Below are positions 9,393 through 21,050 of a DNA stretch of 64,000 nt, piece after piece. The position numbers were made by a program, and so were the translations under genes. Location of the stretch: NCBI RefSeq assembly GCF_003711515.1, contig NW_021167081.1, forward strand, positions 1,104,236 through 1,168,235, in the 5' to 3' direction. A model generated the notes under the pieces. It did not search any database. It worked only from the letters and a program-made list of their open reading frames with translations, and had not been told where the DNA came from. Each line of letters begins with the position of its first letter. The stretch's first letter is position 1. Source of the DNA: Sodiomyces alkalinus F11 (taxonomy: Eukaryota; Ascomycota; Sordariomycetes; Glomerellales; Plectosphaerellaceae).

Positions 9393-11842
9393 TTAGACGA
9401 CTGTCCCAGCCATGCCCATGAAGAGTGCATGGACGGCCAGACTGAGAGTCCAGAAGCCAACCTTTTTGAGCCGGCGAACGCGGTTCTGCTGGTTCTCGAC
9501 ATCGCGGGCAAAGGCCTCATATGTTTCGGCCGACAGGTCGTCCATGAGACCGCAGTCGAAGACGGTCCAGGAGCCGTCAAAGTCGGAGGCGCGCTTGACT
9601 ATGCGGCAAGTCATGGGAATGTAAGTCCGCTTGGCGTTGATGTAAGCGACAATGGGCCGGACAAGCGCCTGGTTAACGTACGAGATGTCGTTGGTGAACA
9701 GAGGCACAGCGGCCTTGACATCGTTGAGGTGGATGCGAAGGTCCATGATGAGGTAACGGCGGTCGTCTTCTTCTTCAGTCTTGGTGGGGGCATCTTCGAA
9801 CGAAGCAGAGGACGAGCTGAAAGGCATTCCCAAGTCCTGGGGTTCAGGCGGCCCTAAAGAGTTTTGAGCCGAAGCTTCGGTAATGTGGCCCGCCTCGGGA
9901 GCCAGGGCCGTCAGTGGATCAGCAGCGATGTCTTTCTGGAGTAGGCGGAGGCGATTGGAAACGACGATATCTTCAAGTTGGTCATAGAAGTCAGACATGA
10001 CCTTCGTGATGCTCTCATCGGCGTCGGCCGGGAACATAACATCGGCGACAATATCAACATTGCCCTCGTAAATCCACCCGAACGGGCCAGACACTCCTCG
10101 GTTCAGGTGGTCAATTTTCAGCCCATCAATCCGTAGACGGCTAAATTTCTTCCATGCGGAAGACTCCCCTACATTCTCCATTAGATCTCGGTTATCACCA
10201 GCCACAGCGCCGTGGACTTGGCGCGGGTGAATGGTGAACAGCGAGCCGTCAAAGGAGCCTGACATGTGGGTCGCAGATAGGAAGTCGTAGAAGAGCCACT
10301 GCTTACGGAGCTGCGGAAGTTCGGCGGAGAATATGCTAACGGAGAAGGGGCGGAAATCGTTCGGTTGATGAATGGTGACGAGCAGATCCTCGAGCCGGAA
10401 AAAATCAATTTCGAAATCGCCAGGCTGATGCTCATGACGGTAGGATAAGGGGTCGACGGCCTCTCCTGACCACTGTACCGATGTACGGTCTATGACGCCC
10501 CGGACACCCTTGACCTCGACGTCTTTGAGAAGCCCCTTACCGTTCCACCACTTGAGGAACGACAGGGTGACATTCACGTTCGCTATTGTGACATCGAATT
10601 GGGTATAGTTGCCCTCGTCTTCTTCGGTTGGCTGTGTCTGTGTCTGCTTTTCGTCGTCGTCGTCGTCGTCATGGTCATGAGGCCGTCCTGCGGCTGCAAC
10701 AGCCGCCGCACTTGTGGAGGAACCCTTGCTGACGGATGAAGTGGTTTGGCCAGGTCGCCTAGAAATGAAGACGTTCCTGAAGGAGATGACGCCATCCTTC
10801 CACTTAGGCACAATGGCAGATTCGAAGACGATGGTAACGCCGGCAGACTGTGTTAGGTAGTCTCCGACCCACTTGGCGACGGTTTCTGTGAAGGAGAATG
10901 CGGTTAGCGAGAGATGCCTAGAAAAGAGGCAAGCTGAGGGTTGACTGGCTTACCCTGGGCGAAAACAGTATTGATGGACAAGATCAGGATGGAGAAGAAA
11001 GTGGTAGTGCCCACGAGAATCCAAACAATGTGGCCGAAAAGAAACCAGGACACGAAGGCACCCCATTCATCGATATTCCACGGCCGCATGCTCCTGATAG
11101 ATGCCCACTTGAATCGCACCCTCATTCTTTCCCAAAACCCGTTGGCTGCCGCGAGCAGCTCTTCCCTCGTTGGTCTGTGTGGCATCATGGGCATGTGTAG
11201 ATATTTCGACATGGTTGAGGTGAGAGATTCCGGATCGTGGTCATGACTCTCGGGTTTATGGCCTGGCCGACTAACTGGCTCCCCAGGCTTGGGTTCTCGT
11301 CTATTTTGGGGTTGGTCGTCGTGATTGAGTTGAGATACTGAGGCCTTGTTCGGCTCGTTTCCGCTCTTTGAGCTGTATCGCCTCTCTCCTATTGAGCTTT
11401 TGTCGCTCTTCCAAGCGCTCGCATCTGTATGCAGACCCCTCCTCCATGCCTGTTGCGCGAGTTGGCGAATCTTGGAACCTACTGCCGAGTTCTCGCCTGT
11501 CGCGGATTCGGGAGCGCCGGTGCATTTTGCCGCTACCGCAGAAGGGGTGGAAGAGGAGACATTGGTGGTGAAGCCGATGAGAAGCAAACCACCGCTGGTT
11601 AGGCTTTTCAAGGCGTTGGGCCCATGGGGAGCTGATGACCGCGGAATCGGCCGCTGTGTATGTACTGATCGGCGACAAGCAAACTTGGGCGACGAGTCTG
11701 CTGTGAGGCTGTGTATGGGAGCGGCAGACAAAGCTATTCTCGTGGATGTAAGGAAAGCCGGAGCTGCTAAGGGCGTGGCAGATTCCAGGGCGGAGATGAG
11801 GAAGCGACGCCCAAGGAAAATCGTCGAGAGCTTAGTCGGCAT
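9393..11842 (-). CDS. MDM31: MDM31/MDM32-family mitochondrial distribution and morphology protein
   Basis: Two exons: 11842-10954 and 10885-9393, intron 68 nt; 793 residues. Mdm31/32 proteins sit in the inner mitochondrial membrane and are needed for normal mitochondrial shape, inheritance and nucleoid stability in yeast. The first ~215 residues are a basic, Ser-rich mitochondrial presequence with RRSVHTQ and RRGLHTD stretches. A hydrophobic segment lies at about 262-292 (WGAFVSWFLFGHIVWILVGT), followed by the family block ETVAKWVGDYLTQ...VPKWKDGVISFRNVFISRRPG, SFLKWWNGKGLLKDVEVKGVRGVIDR, and FGWIYEGNVDIVADVMFP. A second hydrophobic segment is at the extreme C-terminus. A low-complexity Asp run (about residues 370-376) interrupts the early soluble part. 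It is divergently transcribed from PNO1. Confidence 0.88.
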
Positions 11843-12484
11843 GTCTCCAGCTCATCCTGCTCCTCCGCCAGGAAACAGACGGAAGAAGGAACAAATATAT
11901 GACCAGCAAAAAGCGTCCCTATATGGGTAGGTGACACGGCTAGGGTGAAGACGAGGTCATACTTCTGTTAGAGACAGACGTGCGCGAGTATGGGAGGAGT
12001 AAAGAGGTGATGATAGTACGAAAGGATGGAGTACCTTACAGAGTAATAGAGGAAGACGGACGAACCCGGCGTCATGACGCGCTGTACAATGTACGCTCTC
12101 GTGACAAAATTGAAAAGTACGGATACCTGCCTGGTGAGCGGATTAGTACGAAGTACTCCACATGGATAAGTACCTACTTATCTAAGCTTGTACACCTAGG
12201 TACCTTGACTAGGTTTTTACTTGAAAAATGGGTCCAGCAAAGCGTCCGTGCGCTTATCGATAACAGACACAAAATTTTGGACCTCGATTCCGAATATCGA
12301 CCAAGATGGGAGCGAATGGTGGGCATTTGGCTTGAGGAGGTAGTCCCAAGTCACAAACACGAATAACGGCAGACCAGATCGCAGCTGAATCCAGTGAACA
12401 ACACTGTGGCTATTTTTCGGAGGCCGTTTCAGCACGCTTTCTTTTCTGTTCACCGACCTTACTGGAATCGCATCGCCCATCACA
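11843..12484. other. Divergent promoter region MDM31 / PNO1
   Basis: 640 nt between two start codons. It contains AGGTACC-type words (12190-12205). An open frame from 12010 to 12366 on the plus strand crosses it but resembles nothing I recognise and is not annotated. Confidence 0.5.
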
Positions 12485-13469
12485 ATGCCCGCCCCGACCG
12501 CCCTCAAAACGGCAGACGATGCCCCGCCATCCAACCTTCCGCTCGACGAGCCCCAACAGGACGAGGAACTTCTCCTCGATGCCCCCGACTTGCCCGCAGA
12601 TGTAGATTCGGAGCTCATTCTTCAGAAGATTCCAAGGTCACGAGAAGGCGAAGAGGATGGTGATGGCATGGCTATCGACGAGGAAGGCCGACCTAGGTTT
12701 GCGCCGGGCAGAGACATCGTGAGACCAAACCCCAAACCCCAAAAAAAACCTCCCTCAGCCCCCAGGCAGGACAGCTCTGCTAACCGCTAACCTTCTTGCT
12801 TTCCCCCTCCTCCCAGGATCCGGCAAAACGGACAGAGGTCCGCAAAGTCCCCATCCCGCCCAACTGTCTGACTCGCCTCAAGAACAACTGGCCCAAGATT
12901 TACCCTCCCCTCGTCGAATCTCTCAAGCTCCAGGTCCGCATGAACCCGCGCCGGAAGACGGTTGAGATGCGTACCTCCAAACATACCGCCGACGATGGCG
13001 CGCTCCAGAAAGGCGAGGATTTTGTCCGCGCATTCGCTCTCGGTTTCGACGTCGACGACGCCATCGCCCTGCTTCGCCTCGATGACCTTTACAGTACGAT
13101 TTTACCGTCTTTTTTTTTCTCTCTTTTTTTTCTTTTTCCCCTTCGTCGTAGGGCATCGAGTTAACTTTTTCCGCCCCCTTTCTAGTTGAGAGCTTCGAGA
13201 TCAAGGACGTAAGGCAAGTCATGGGTACCGATGCTCAGAGCCGTGCCATCGCCCGTATTGCCGGCCGCAACGGCCAGGTCAAGTTCGCCATCGAGAACGC
13301 CACGCGTACCCGTATCCTGCTCGCCGACAACAAGATCAGCATTCTCGGCGCCTACCAGAACATCAACATGGCACGCCAGTCCATCGTCTCCCTCATTCTT
13401 GGCAAGCCGCCAGCGAAGGTGTATGGTAACCTTCGCACTGTAGCTGCCAGGATGAAAGAGCGGTTTTGA
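12485..13469 (+). CDS. PNO1: PNO1/DIM2, KH-domain pre-rRNA processing factor
   Basis: Three exons: 12485-12718, 12817-13093, 13186-13469; introns 98 and 92 nt; 264 residues. PNO1 (Dim2) binds the 3' end of 18S rRNA in late pre-40S particles, recruits the Dim1 methylase and holds off Nob1 cleavage; it moves between nucleolus and cytosol. The acidic N-terminus is variable. The conserved core starts at RKVPIPPNCLTRLKNNWPK and includes LKLQVRMNPRRKTVEMRTSK, ALQKGEDFVRAFALGFD, the KH region IARIAGRNGQVKFAIENATR with its GxxG-type loop (GRNG), and ends VYGNLRTVAARMKERF. Intron 2 contains a 40-nt T-rich tract before its acceptor. Splicing choice is fixed by LDDLY-IESFEIKDV across intron 2. Confidence 0.95.
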
Positions 13470-14204
13470 GGTCTAGGAGTTGATCTTCCCTGGTCCCTGG
13501 CGGGAGGGGGGAAGAGGGCCACCATGCAAATGATATCACGACCTGGGATTTTCTTGCTTATTTTGGAGAGGGTCTACTGGACAGGCTGCAATGTCCTGGA
13601 CTGCCGACTGCCGCTCTGATGGCGAGTGTTTCGTCGAATTTGGCTTGCTCTCGGGCTGGGAGGATAGATTAGCATGTCATGATACGGCGTTGATGGGTTT
13701 ATTTTATTCTCAGGGGAGAACAAAAGAAAAGAGATGATGTACCGGCTAAAAAATCTTAGCCCATTCTTCTACCACCCTATTACATATGGTGCTCTCTTCT
13801 TGGTTTCTGCTAGATGCTTCGAAATGTTCAATGGACTCTCCACTGGCACTTCCATTACAGTTCGTGCATTCATCAACCATAAAAAAAGCCCTGCTTGTCA
13901 TGAAACCTGGAAGGAAAACCTCGTAAATCTGTTAAGACCATCGTCTGCCTGAAGTGCACCCTCTATGCGCAAGATACAAAAGAAAAAGAGTAGCTCCTCA
14001 AAGAGTTGATTTGGTCGTTCATACATGATGTGAGCCGAAAACCCCAGAGATATTACCAGTCAGACGAGCGCTGGTATTGCTGCCCGCCAGCCAGTTACCT
14101 AGCTAATCACGGAAACTTTTCCCCCATCGATTCTCCCACTTTTGCTGGTGTAGTGGGCAACAATCTGGTCCTCCACAGCTATTATCTCGCCAGGCGCCTT
14201 CGTT
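13470..14204. other. Convergent intergenic region PNO1 / eIF3d; no gene seen
   Basis: 735 nt with the two 3' ends; no supported open frame or repeat. Confidence 0.6.
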
Positions 14205-16155
14205 TTACTCATCAGCACTCTCCTCCGCCACATCCTCTTCCTCATGGTCGTCCTCATCACCGTCCAGGCTACCGGCAGGAACCTGGTAAAGGCGGAGTAC
14301 AGGCTTGTTAGGGTCCTTGACGAGGATGTACTTGCCGTCCTCACGGGCAAGAATCATGTCAGCAATGGTGCGGACAATACCCCAGCCGTTGTTAAGAGAA
14401 AGGTTCATCTGGGCAGCGAAGTCACGAGGCTTCCAGCCAATAACACCGAGAATAACGTGCTTATCGTTAGAGCGTGGGTTGGCACGGGACACGAAGCTAG
14501 AAAAGACGAGGTTAGCTAGACGGTTGCCTAGAAATACAACAGGCGAGGATAAAGATAGCGGAGCGACAGAGATATAGAGAAGAACAAAACCGCAAAGAAT
14601 TGTATACATACCCCAACTTGAGAACATCCGACTTGGACAGGATGCTCTGCACGGTCCAGCGAGCCAGCTTGCAGCTGTTGTTCTTCATCTCGGTGGCGAC
14701 GACAGCACCACGCTGGCTCACGAGCTTGGTCCGCCAGTCGAGAGCACCACCACTACCCTGGGCCTTGGAGTCGAACTCGTTGAGGGCCTTGATCGTCAGG
14801 AACTGGTCCTCGCTCGAGATGGCGTTCTTCTGAACGGCGTCCACTTCGGTCCGGACGATGAGGTGGACGGGGTTCTCCTCCTCGTCGGCGGTCGACAGGT
14901 CGAAGCGGCGGTACTTGTACGCCTTGGAGGCGGGCGGATCCGTATCCTCAGAGGCGTTGTAGAAGGGGTTGGCGTGGGGCATGTCGACCCGGCGGCTGTC
15001 GTTCTCGATGACGACCTGGTTGACGAAGTTGTGGTTGATGTAGGTCGCCTCCTCGGCCAGGGCGGGCGGGTTGTTGATCCCCTCCTTGCCACCTTCGGCC
15101 TCGAGGGGCGCGTCGGCGGCGTTCTCGTTGACCGTCACCATATCTAGCGCAGCGTTGTCCCGCTTGTCCAGGAAGATCTTGTTGCCCTGGCGCACGATGA
15201 CCACGTCCCAGGAGTATACCGAGCGGGGGGCGCACATGAGCACGGACAGAATGCTGTCGGTGGCGAAGATAACGGCCTCATCCTTCTCCGCGAGTTCCTG
15301 AATGATGGGATCGGACGAAGTGGTGACGTTGTAGGCAGCGCGGTCGATCGGGGTGAGCTTCTTCTCGGCGCCCTTGACGGGCGGCTTGTCGTAGGAGCGG
15401 TCGTACTGGTAGACGAAGCCGTAGCTGTCCACGTCCTCGCCGTCGTCCGTCTCCAAATTCAGCTTGACAAGACGGTTGAAATCCATCTCCTCCAGAAGAG
15501 TCCAGTCGGGCTTGATGTTGATGCTGGCGTCGCGGTTACGCTGGGGCTTGTCGTAGTCCTTCCAGCCAAAGCGGCGGCCGCGATGACCACCACCCCGGCC
15601 GCGTTCCGCGTTGTAGCCGCCACCACGTCCCACTGGCGGACCCGTCCGGTTAAGCGCGGAGCTGCGAGCTGTCCGGGCGTCGCCACGGCCACCACGCTGA
15701 CCGCGGCCGCGGGTGAAGATGGCGCCTCGGCCGTACCTTGTCTTGGCAGTGTCTCGAGTGTTGCTGACTACGGAGAAGGAAGATTCGTCCTCGGCAGGGG
15801 GGGCATTGAATGTGACGGCAGAGTTTGAGCCGTAAACTTGTTGATCTGCAAAACACCAGAAAAAAACATACGTCAGTAAAAGAAATGGGCGCATCTCAAG
15901 AGATATACGAATGCCTTGTGGTTGATTTCGGCGAAATCACTTACCCCTGTAATTCCGGTTATACTGCTGTCTTCCTCCACGACCATCCGTCTTGCCATCA
16001 GTCGTCCAGTCGGCCATGCGCCCAAGCTTGTCGCCCTTGGAAAAGGGAGCATAGGGAACTCCATTCAATGTGGTGTCGGTAGTGACTGGAGGGCCCCAGC
16101 CGTCGCCCGGCGGGCAGCTCTCCACGATATCTACCCAGTTGTTGGTTTGCGCCAT
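14205..16155 (-). CDS. eIF3d: Eukaryotic translation initiation factor 3 subunit D
   Basis: Three exons: 16155-15945, 15845-14612, 14496-14205; introns 99 and 115 nt; 578 residues. eIF3d is the eIF3 subunit with a cap-binding fold that can replace eIF4E on selected mRNAs; it is present in filamentous fungi but absent from Saccharomyces cerevisiae. The protein opens with [19 protein letters not shown], typical of the family, followed by a Gly/Arg-rich tract ([21 protein letters not shown]), then [58 protein letters not shown], and [20 protein letters not shown] near the end, and finishes with an acidic tail. Intron 2 separates KLG from FVSRANPR. Confidence 0.95.
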
Positions 16156-17866
16156 ATTGACTCTGTCCGCGTATATTCTATTGCGGATGTCGTCGGTTCG
16201 GATGGCGAAGTTGTTGTGGTTTCGATGGACGGAGTCGTGGTGATATGGCGGCCCCTCCGGTCAACGATTTTCGCACTTCAGATTTGGTGGGGTGAAACTT
16301 TGTGGGGAGGGAAGGGGCAAATTTTCCATTTTCACTCAGTGCCGTCTGGTATCAGCTGACAAGGTGCACTGATGTTTTCTGGTTCGTGTCTCATGTCAGC
16401 GGGATCCGATTCATGTTGGCTAGGGTACGTACCTGGATAGACATTTCGTACCAAGTTCATCTTGTTCACCGAGTTTACCGAGTTCGCCAAGACTCAACCA
16501 CTTCCTCAGTTCTTCCCTTCCCTTCCCCTTTTTCCTGTTCCGGAGACGGCCTGAACTTCAAATGTCTTCTCACAAAGCGGCGGGCCAGTATACTCGGGGA
16601 GATAACCGAGATAGTCTCCGTCGTCGTCGTCGGTTTCGCGAGACCGGCTGCTGGGAAAGCTGGGGAGGCAAAAGCAAAAAGAGGCAAAGAGTGACTTATC
16701 CAGGCCGGCACAGCTGGCGGGGCGGGAAGTCTAGCTAATTACGTAGACCCAGAAGAACCAAATGGGGGAGCAAAACAAGGCCAGACTGCCGGAGCCTGAC
16801 TTGGGAAAAGGGGATGATGAGAACCGGAGGTGGAAAGGAGCGCCTGTCTGCCTGAAGAACAAGAAACAAGAAAGATGCTAAACGTCGAGGACGGCATTAT
16901 TATATACTCTTCCAAGGCCAGTCTACCCCGACACTGACCACCACACAAATGGAGACGTCTCATCAGTTGTTTCGGTGAGAACTGCTCTCACCTCAAGTGA
17001 AGATGGACGAGGTTACGTGCTTTCGACCCCGGTTCGAGCTTTGACACGAAGACATTTCGTCTTTTATCCGCGTCAACCAACTCTGGGCGAACAAGGCCTC
17101 GCCTCGTACGATTCGGCCAACTGATGAAACGGAATTGCAACCCTTTTTCGGTTGGTCACTATGTATCAAGCCAGAACGGTCCCTCTTGGGCTGATCTGGG
17201 GTGACGGAAGGCATGTTATAACCTGGTCCCTGACGCAGGAGCAAACAATATCCCACCTTAGCAGATTGAGCCTGGGACCTCGCACCGCAACAGCGTCTGA
17301 CGTTGAATAACCGTCATCGAACCATGCGCAACGGTCGTATCCAACGAAACTGAGCATATCCACGGCATTCCCTCCCATCTCAACTGAAGTAGATACAAGG
17401 ATACAAGACATCGATGTCTGGGTGGCTAACCCCGTGAACGGGTGAGATGAGAAAGAAGGCCAATGCAACGCCGTACGTTGAGCAGTCTAAACCCTCTCTA
17501 TAAGGTACCTTACCCTAATGTCAGGGGGTACGGCCGGACTTTTTACGATAAGGTAACCACTCGCTTTTCTTTTTCTTGACCATGATGACCATAACAGAAT
17601 ACGAATAAATAAAAACATTCATTAACACCAGCCTTCCCTTTTCTGTAAGCAAAGTGCGCCGTTCGGAACGTTGAAGTGGAAGCCTTGTAGATCGAGAAGG
17701 GGGGAAAAAGAAAAAAAAAGGAAGGAAAGAAAGAAAGCAAGAAGGAAAGAAAGAAAGAAGAAAATGAAAGAGAAACCCCCACAGCAAAGACCCAACGAGA
17801 CTAGGAATATAAGCCTTGCAATCCCAGCGGACAAACACGACCCAAGTGTCACGACAAAGCATGCCA
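16156..17866. other. Intergenic region upstream of eIF3d, downstream of bHLH gene; no gene seen
   Basis: 1.7 kb. It contains one AGGTACCTTA word at 17504-17513 and the purine tract listed separately. A GGTTCGAG stretch at 17031 was checked as a tRNA T-arm and does not fold. No supported open frame. Confidence 0.55.
17691..17776. repeat. Polypurine (GA/AAAG) tract
   Basis: About 85 nt almost purely purine on the plus strand, GAAAG/GAAGG-like. It lies in the probable 3' untranslated region of the minus-strand bHLH gene, where it reads as a CTTT-rich pyrimidine tract. Confidence 0.7.
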
Positions 17867-19157
17867 TCACGTGCTAAGGAGATCGCGTACGGACATGCCA
17901 CGACTGGGGCCATTGCTACCTCCATACGTACCCCTCCTGTCGCTGTTGAGCATCAGCAGGGCAGCCGTGGCCTCCTGATCTAGGTCGCTCTGCTCGCGTT
18001 GCGGAGTCAGAGCCGGACTTGTCGGAGCAGTGAACGACAGAGGGCCACCGTAGCGGTATGACTGGGGCCCAAAGGCAGGTGAAGTCGTGGCCGAGTTGCT
18101 GTAGCTAAAGCGGCGCTGGTCTGTCGAGGCCGATGCGTCCGAGTTGTGACGTTGCCTGGCGTCCTCGGGTGATAGTGCTGGCGATATGGAAGGGTGTTGA
18201 TATTGTGGTTCTTGGGCGCTGAAAGGAGGGGAGCGAGGCCCAGAGCCGCTCCTGTCGACATCCCCCGAGGGCTCCCCCTGATAATGTGGCGCGAATTGGG
18301 GCTGCTGCCATGATTGCCGACGGGACGGAGGGTGAGAGCATGGTTGAGTAGGGGGTTGAGGGGGAGATATGTCTCTCTGTTCCTTCAGTTGGGCGATACA
18401 GTCCTCGAGATACCTGATATACTCAATCGAAGCCTGTTTCAGACGAACATATAAATCAGTCAAAGTGCAAATACACGAAAGCTGAGGCATTCCGTGTAAA
18501 GAAGCAGACACGTGGAGCGCTTACCTGAAGGATAGCCAGCTTATGCATCTCGCCGGTGCAAGCCGGAATCATGCCCGTCAGAACGCCAAACTCCTCATTC
18601 ATTTTAGATCGCCGACGTCGTTCGATGAGGCTATGGGCCGTCTTCCGAGCAATCTTCCTCCCAGCCGCGCTTGTAGCGGAGGGCTGCTTCTTCTTGGACA
18701 CACCTGCGTTGGTGCTGTTGGCATTGGAATTGGTAGATGTTGTGGCCTTGGGAGCTATCGAAGTAGACGCCTTGGAAGCGGACGAAGGCCCTTTGGCTGA
18801 CTCGTCCTGCGAAGAGCGTGGGGGCTTCATTTGGATAATTTTGCGAGATCGTGTCGGGGGCGGTGGCAGGGCAAAGGCCTGGTTGCTGGAGGATTTCTGA
18901 GCGGCAGAAGAGGCAGCCCGGCGGCGCGACTTGACATTTTCGGCTGCCTGCATGGGATATACAGACTCCGCCGGAGATATAGCTTGAGCATCTGTCGGAG
19001 ACGCCCTGGTCTTCGTGAGAGATAGTGTGGCGGGATCCTGACAGAGAGCAGGAGGCGGGAGCTCAAAGGCTGGCTGTGGGGAGATGTCCTGATAGTTTTC
19101 CGTGGCCGTCCCATCAGCGAGGGAGGGAGGAGTTGAGGGAAAGGTAAGGCGAGGCAT
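17867..19157 (-). CDS. Basic helix-loop-helix transcription factor, class B
   Basis: Two exons: 19157-18525 and 18433-17867, intron 91 nt; 399 residues. The bHLH domain spans about residues 170-230: basic region ARKTAHSLIERRRRSKMNEEF, loop ending CTGEMHKLAILQ, and second helix ASIEYIRYLEDCIAQLKEQ, split exactly at the intron. His175, Glu179 and Arg183 match the H-E-R triad that reads CACGTG E-boxes. The flanks are Ser/Pro/Gln-rich, probably disordered; the C-terminus ends SRGMSVRDLLST. The start was placed at MPRLTFPSTPPSLADG because upstream in-frame residues look like leader. The domain differs from the fungal phosphate regulator NUC-1, so I do not name targets. Similar proteins are widespread in filamentous ascomycetes. 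Confidence 0.88.
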
Positions 19158-21050
19158 CGTTATGGATGGGTGCCAAAGCAAGGCCTGTGGCTGGTGTTCC
19201 CGAAACGATAAAAAGAAGGGGGGGGTTCTTCGCTGTCTTCCCCCTGCGAAGTGTAATGTGTATATATGTCGATAACGGCTTGAAGAATGGAAACCGAGGA
19301 GTAAGACTGCACAAACGCTGCCCGGACAAAACGAACCCCAACAGGCGCTGTCCAGTTGATCCCCCGTCAAACGCCTTAGGATATAAAGCGTCGGAGTAAG
19401 ACGACGGTACGATCACGATGCCTGTCACACCAGAAGGATCAAAAAGAATCTCAGATAGACATGCAAATTATGATGATAAGCCGGGCATGGTACACGGAGG
19501 GAAAATACGACAACAAGAGAGGAAAGGAAGACGAGGGTAGAGGAAAGGAGAGGAGAGAACAAAGAGAGAAAGGATGAGACCAAGGACGGAGACAGACCAC
19601 CTAGGTTCCGATTCCCGATCGTCAGGGTCTACGAAGGTGGGTAGGTCCAGTCTCCTCGCTCGCCATGTAGCACATGCGATATGTATTCGTCTCCAATGCC
19701 AAATCGTGGGCCGGCCGCACGCCCGGGAGGGAGGATTCAGTGGGGATTGACACCCTCCCCACTTGGATAAGGTAGATGGATAGGGTACGGAAAGGAGTAC
19801 GGAGAGTAACCGGTGCCCGACACAGGAAGATGACAGATCAAGTAGATATCCGTACCCCCTACCAACGGCAGAGTTACGGCGGCCTGAGACCCCGTCGCGC
19901 TTGAACAGTAGGAAGGGGAGCACGCGACTCCCAACGAGCTGTCCATGAGTCCGTGGAGTCCCGTGGAGAATAGCCAATCGCATCGCTCAACAGGAACGTA
20001 TGCTTGAAGAAAAGGGCAGGAAGCTCTCACCGAAGCATTTGATCATCAGCCAATCAGAGACCGTTCTCGAAGCACATGGGGTCCGTGGATGGCATCTGGC
20101 ATCTGGCGTCTGGCATCTCGCACCCAGAAGCCCAACACAGAGTAATAATCCAAGCAGAGCAGCGGACGGAAAGCTTGCATGCATTGCGAAGACGGAAGTC
20201 TTACAGTACTCTCGTGCTCGCCTGTTCTAAGCTTTCTGTCGGGACAACCTGCCTCCCTCCCTTCACGGTTAAAGCAAGACCAGCTCTGTTGGTATCGTGT
20301 TTCTTCGACGCCCGCGGACCGAACCTCACCGAGACAATTTTGTCTATACAGAGTACTGGTCAATATCTTATCGAGTTTGAATTAGAACAGAGATAATTAA
20401 GAGTCCCTCGGTCCAAGGTGTCAAGTTATATCCGCTATCTGTGGGTAGTCGGGCAAGTTGAAGTGTCGTGTGAATTGAATGAGGTTCCCTATGTCGAATA
20501 CAGCGTAACCGTAAAAGGATAAATACGATAAAAAACGGTCAGATTGAGGGGTTCTAAATTAATTGTCTTAAAGCCGTAAACGTGATCAAAAACGTATAGT
20601 TATAGGAGGCAAAACTAATACCCGATAATCCTGTGAATATCCACCTTCCGGACCAGACTCAACCTTAAAGCTATGGTACGGGCCTCGTAGTGGCCCGGGC
20701 TTCCGAGCAGCGTTGCTTACTCATCGTTCAATAGGATCTCTTGCATATGGCACGCTCCACCTATCGTGGCCCAGCCAGGGGTTCTCTAAGGTAGACGGTG
20801 AATTTCGAATGGAGGGGATACGGCACGTGGGTTCGTTTGATGGGAAATGATTGAAATTCTCGCTTTCCAGCGCCACTTGGTACGGTACTAGCCACTAATT
20901 AATCACGGATTTTCTGTGTCATCGCACGGTTTACATGATCCGCCCATGCATCAACGCTGTTCACTGTCCGCGCCGACCGACGGAACGAGAGAAAAAAAAA
21001 AGACATAACTGTGTTAACCTGCGGAGAAAAAAAAAGGATTTCCCTCACGC
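19158..21050. other. Intergenic region upstream of bHLH gene, downstream of P5CDH; contains a repeat relic
   Basis: 1.9 kb without a supported gene. Around 20090-20120 there is a small tandem array of CATCTGG-like units. From about 20400 to 20660 the DNA turns AT-rich and has a segment shared with the degraded right flank. CACGTG is present at 20825-20830. Confidence 0.5.
20587..20646 (+). repeat. Fragment of degraded repeat, also found at 63165-63226
   Basis: The stretch around ACGTATAGTTATAGGAGGCA matches the segment at 63165-63226 almost base for base over about 27 nt, then continues with TACCCGA...AATCCT...ATATC..AC in both. The local AT richness and shared sequence suggest two remnants of one transposon family. 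Confidence 0.5.

Noticed and set aside
12010..12366. 118-codon plus-strand open frame between MDM31 and PNO1
   Set aside because: It occupies a divergent promoter, includes an AGGTACC word common to intergenic DNA, and resembles no protein I know. No splice or start context supports it.
17000..17070. Possible tRNA because of CCGGTTCGAGC
   Set aside because: The flanking bases do not pair as a T-arm and no A-box or acceptor stem fits on either strand.
17867..19157. bHLH factor as the phosphate regulator NUC-1/Pho4
   Set aside because: The basic region and loop (SLIERRRRSKMNEEF...CTGEMHKLAILQ) differ from NUC-1; proximity to phosphate-related genes alone is not enough.
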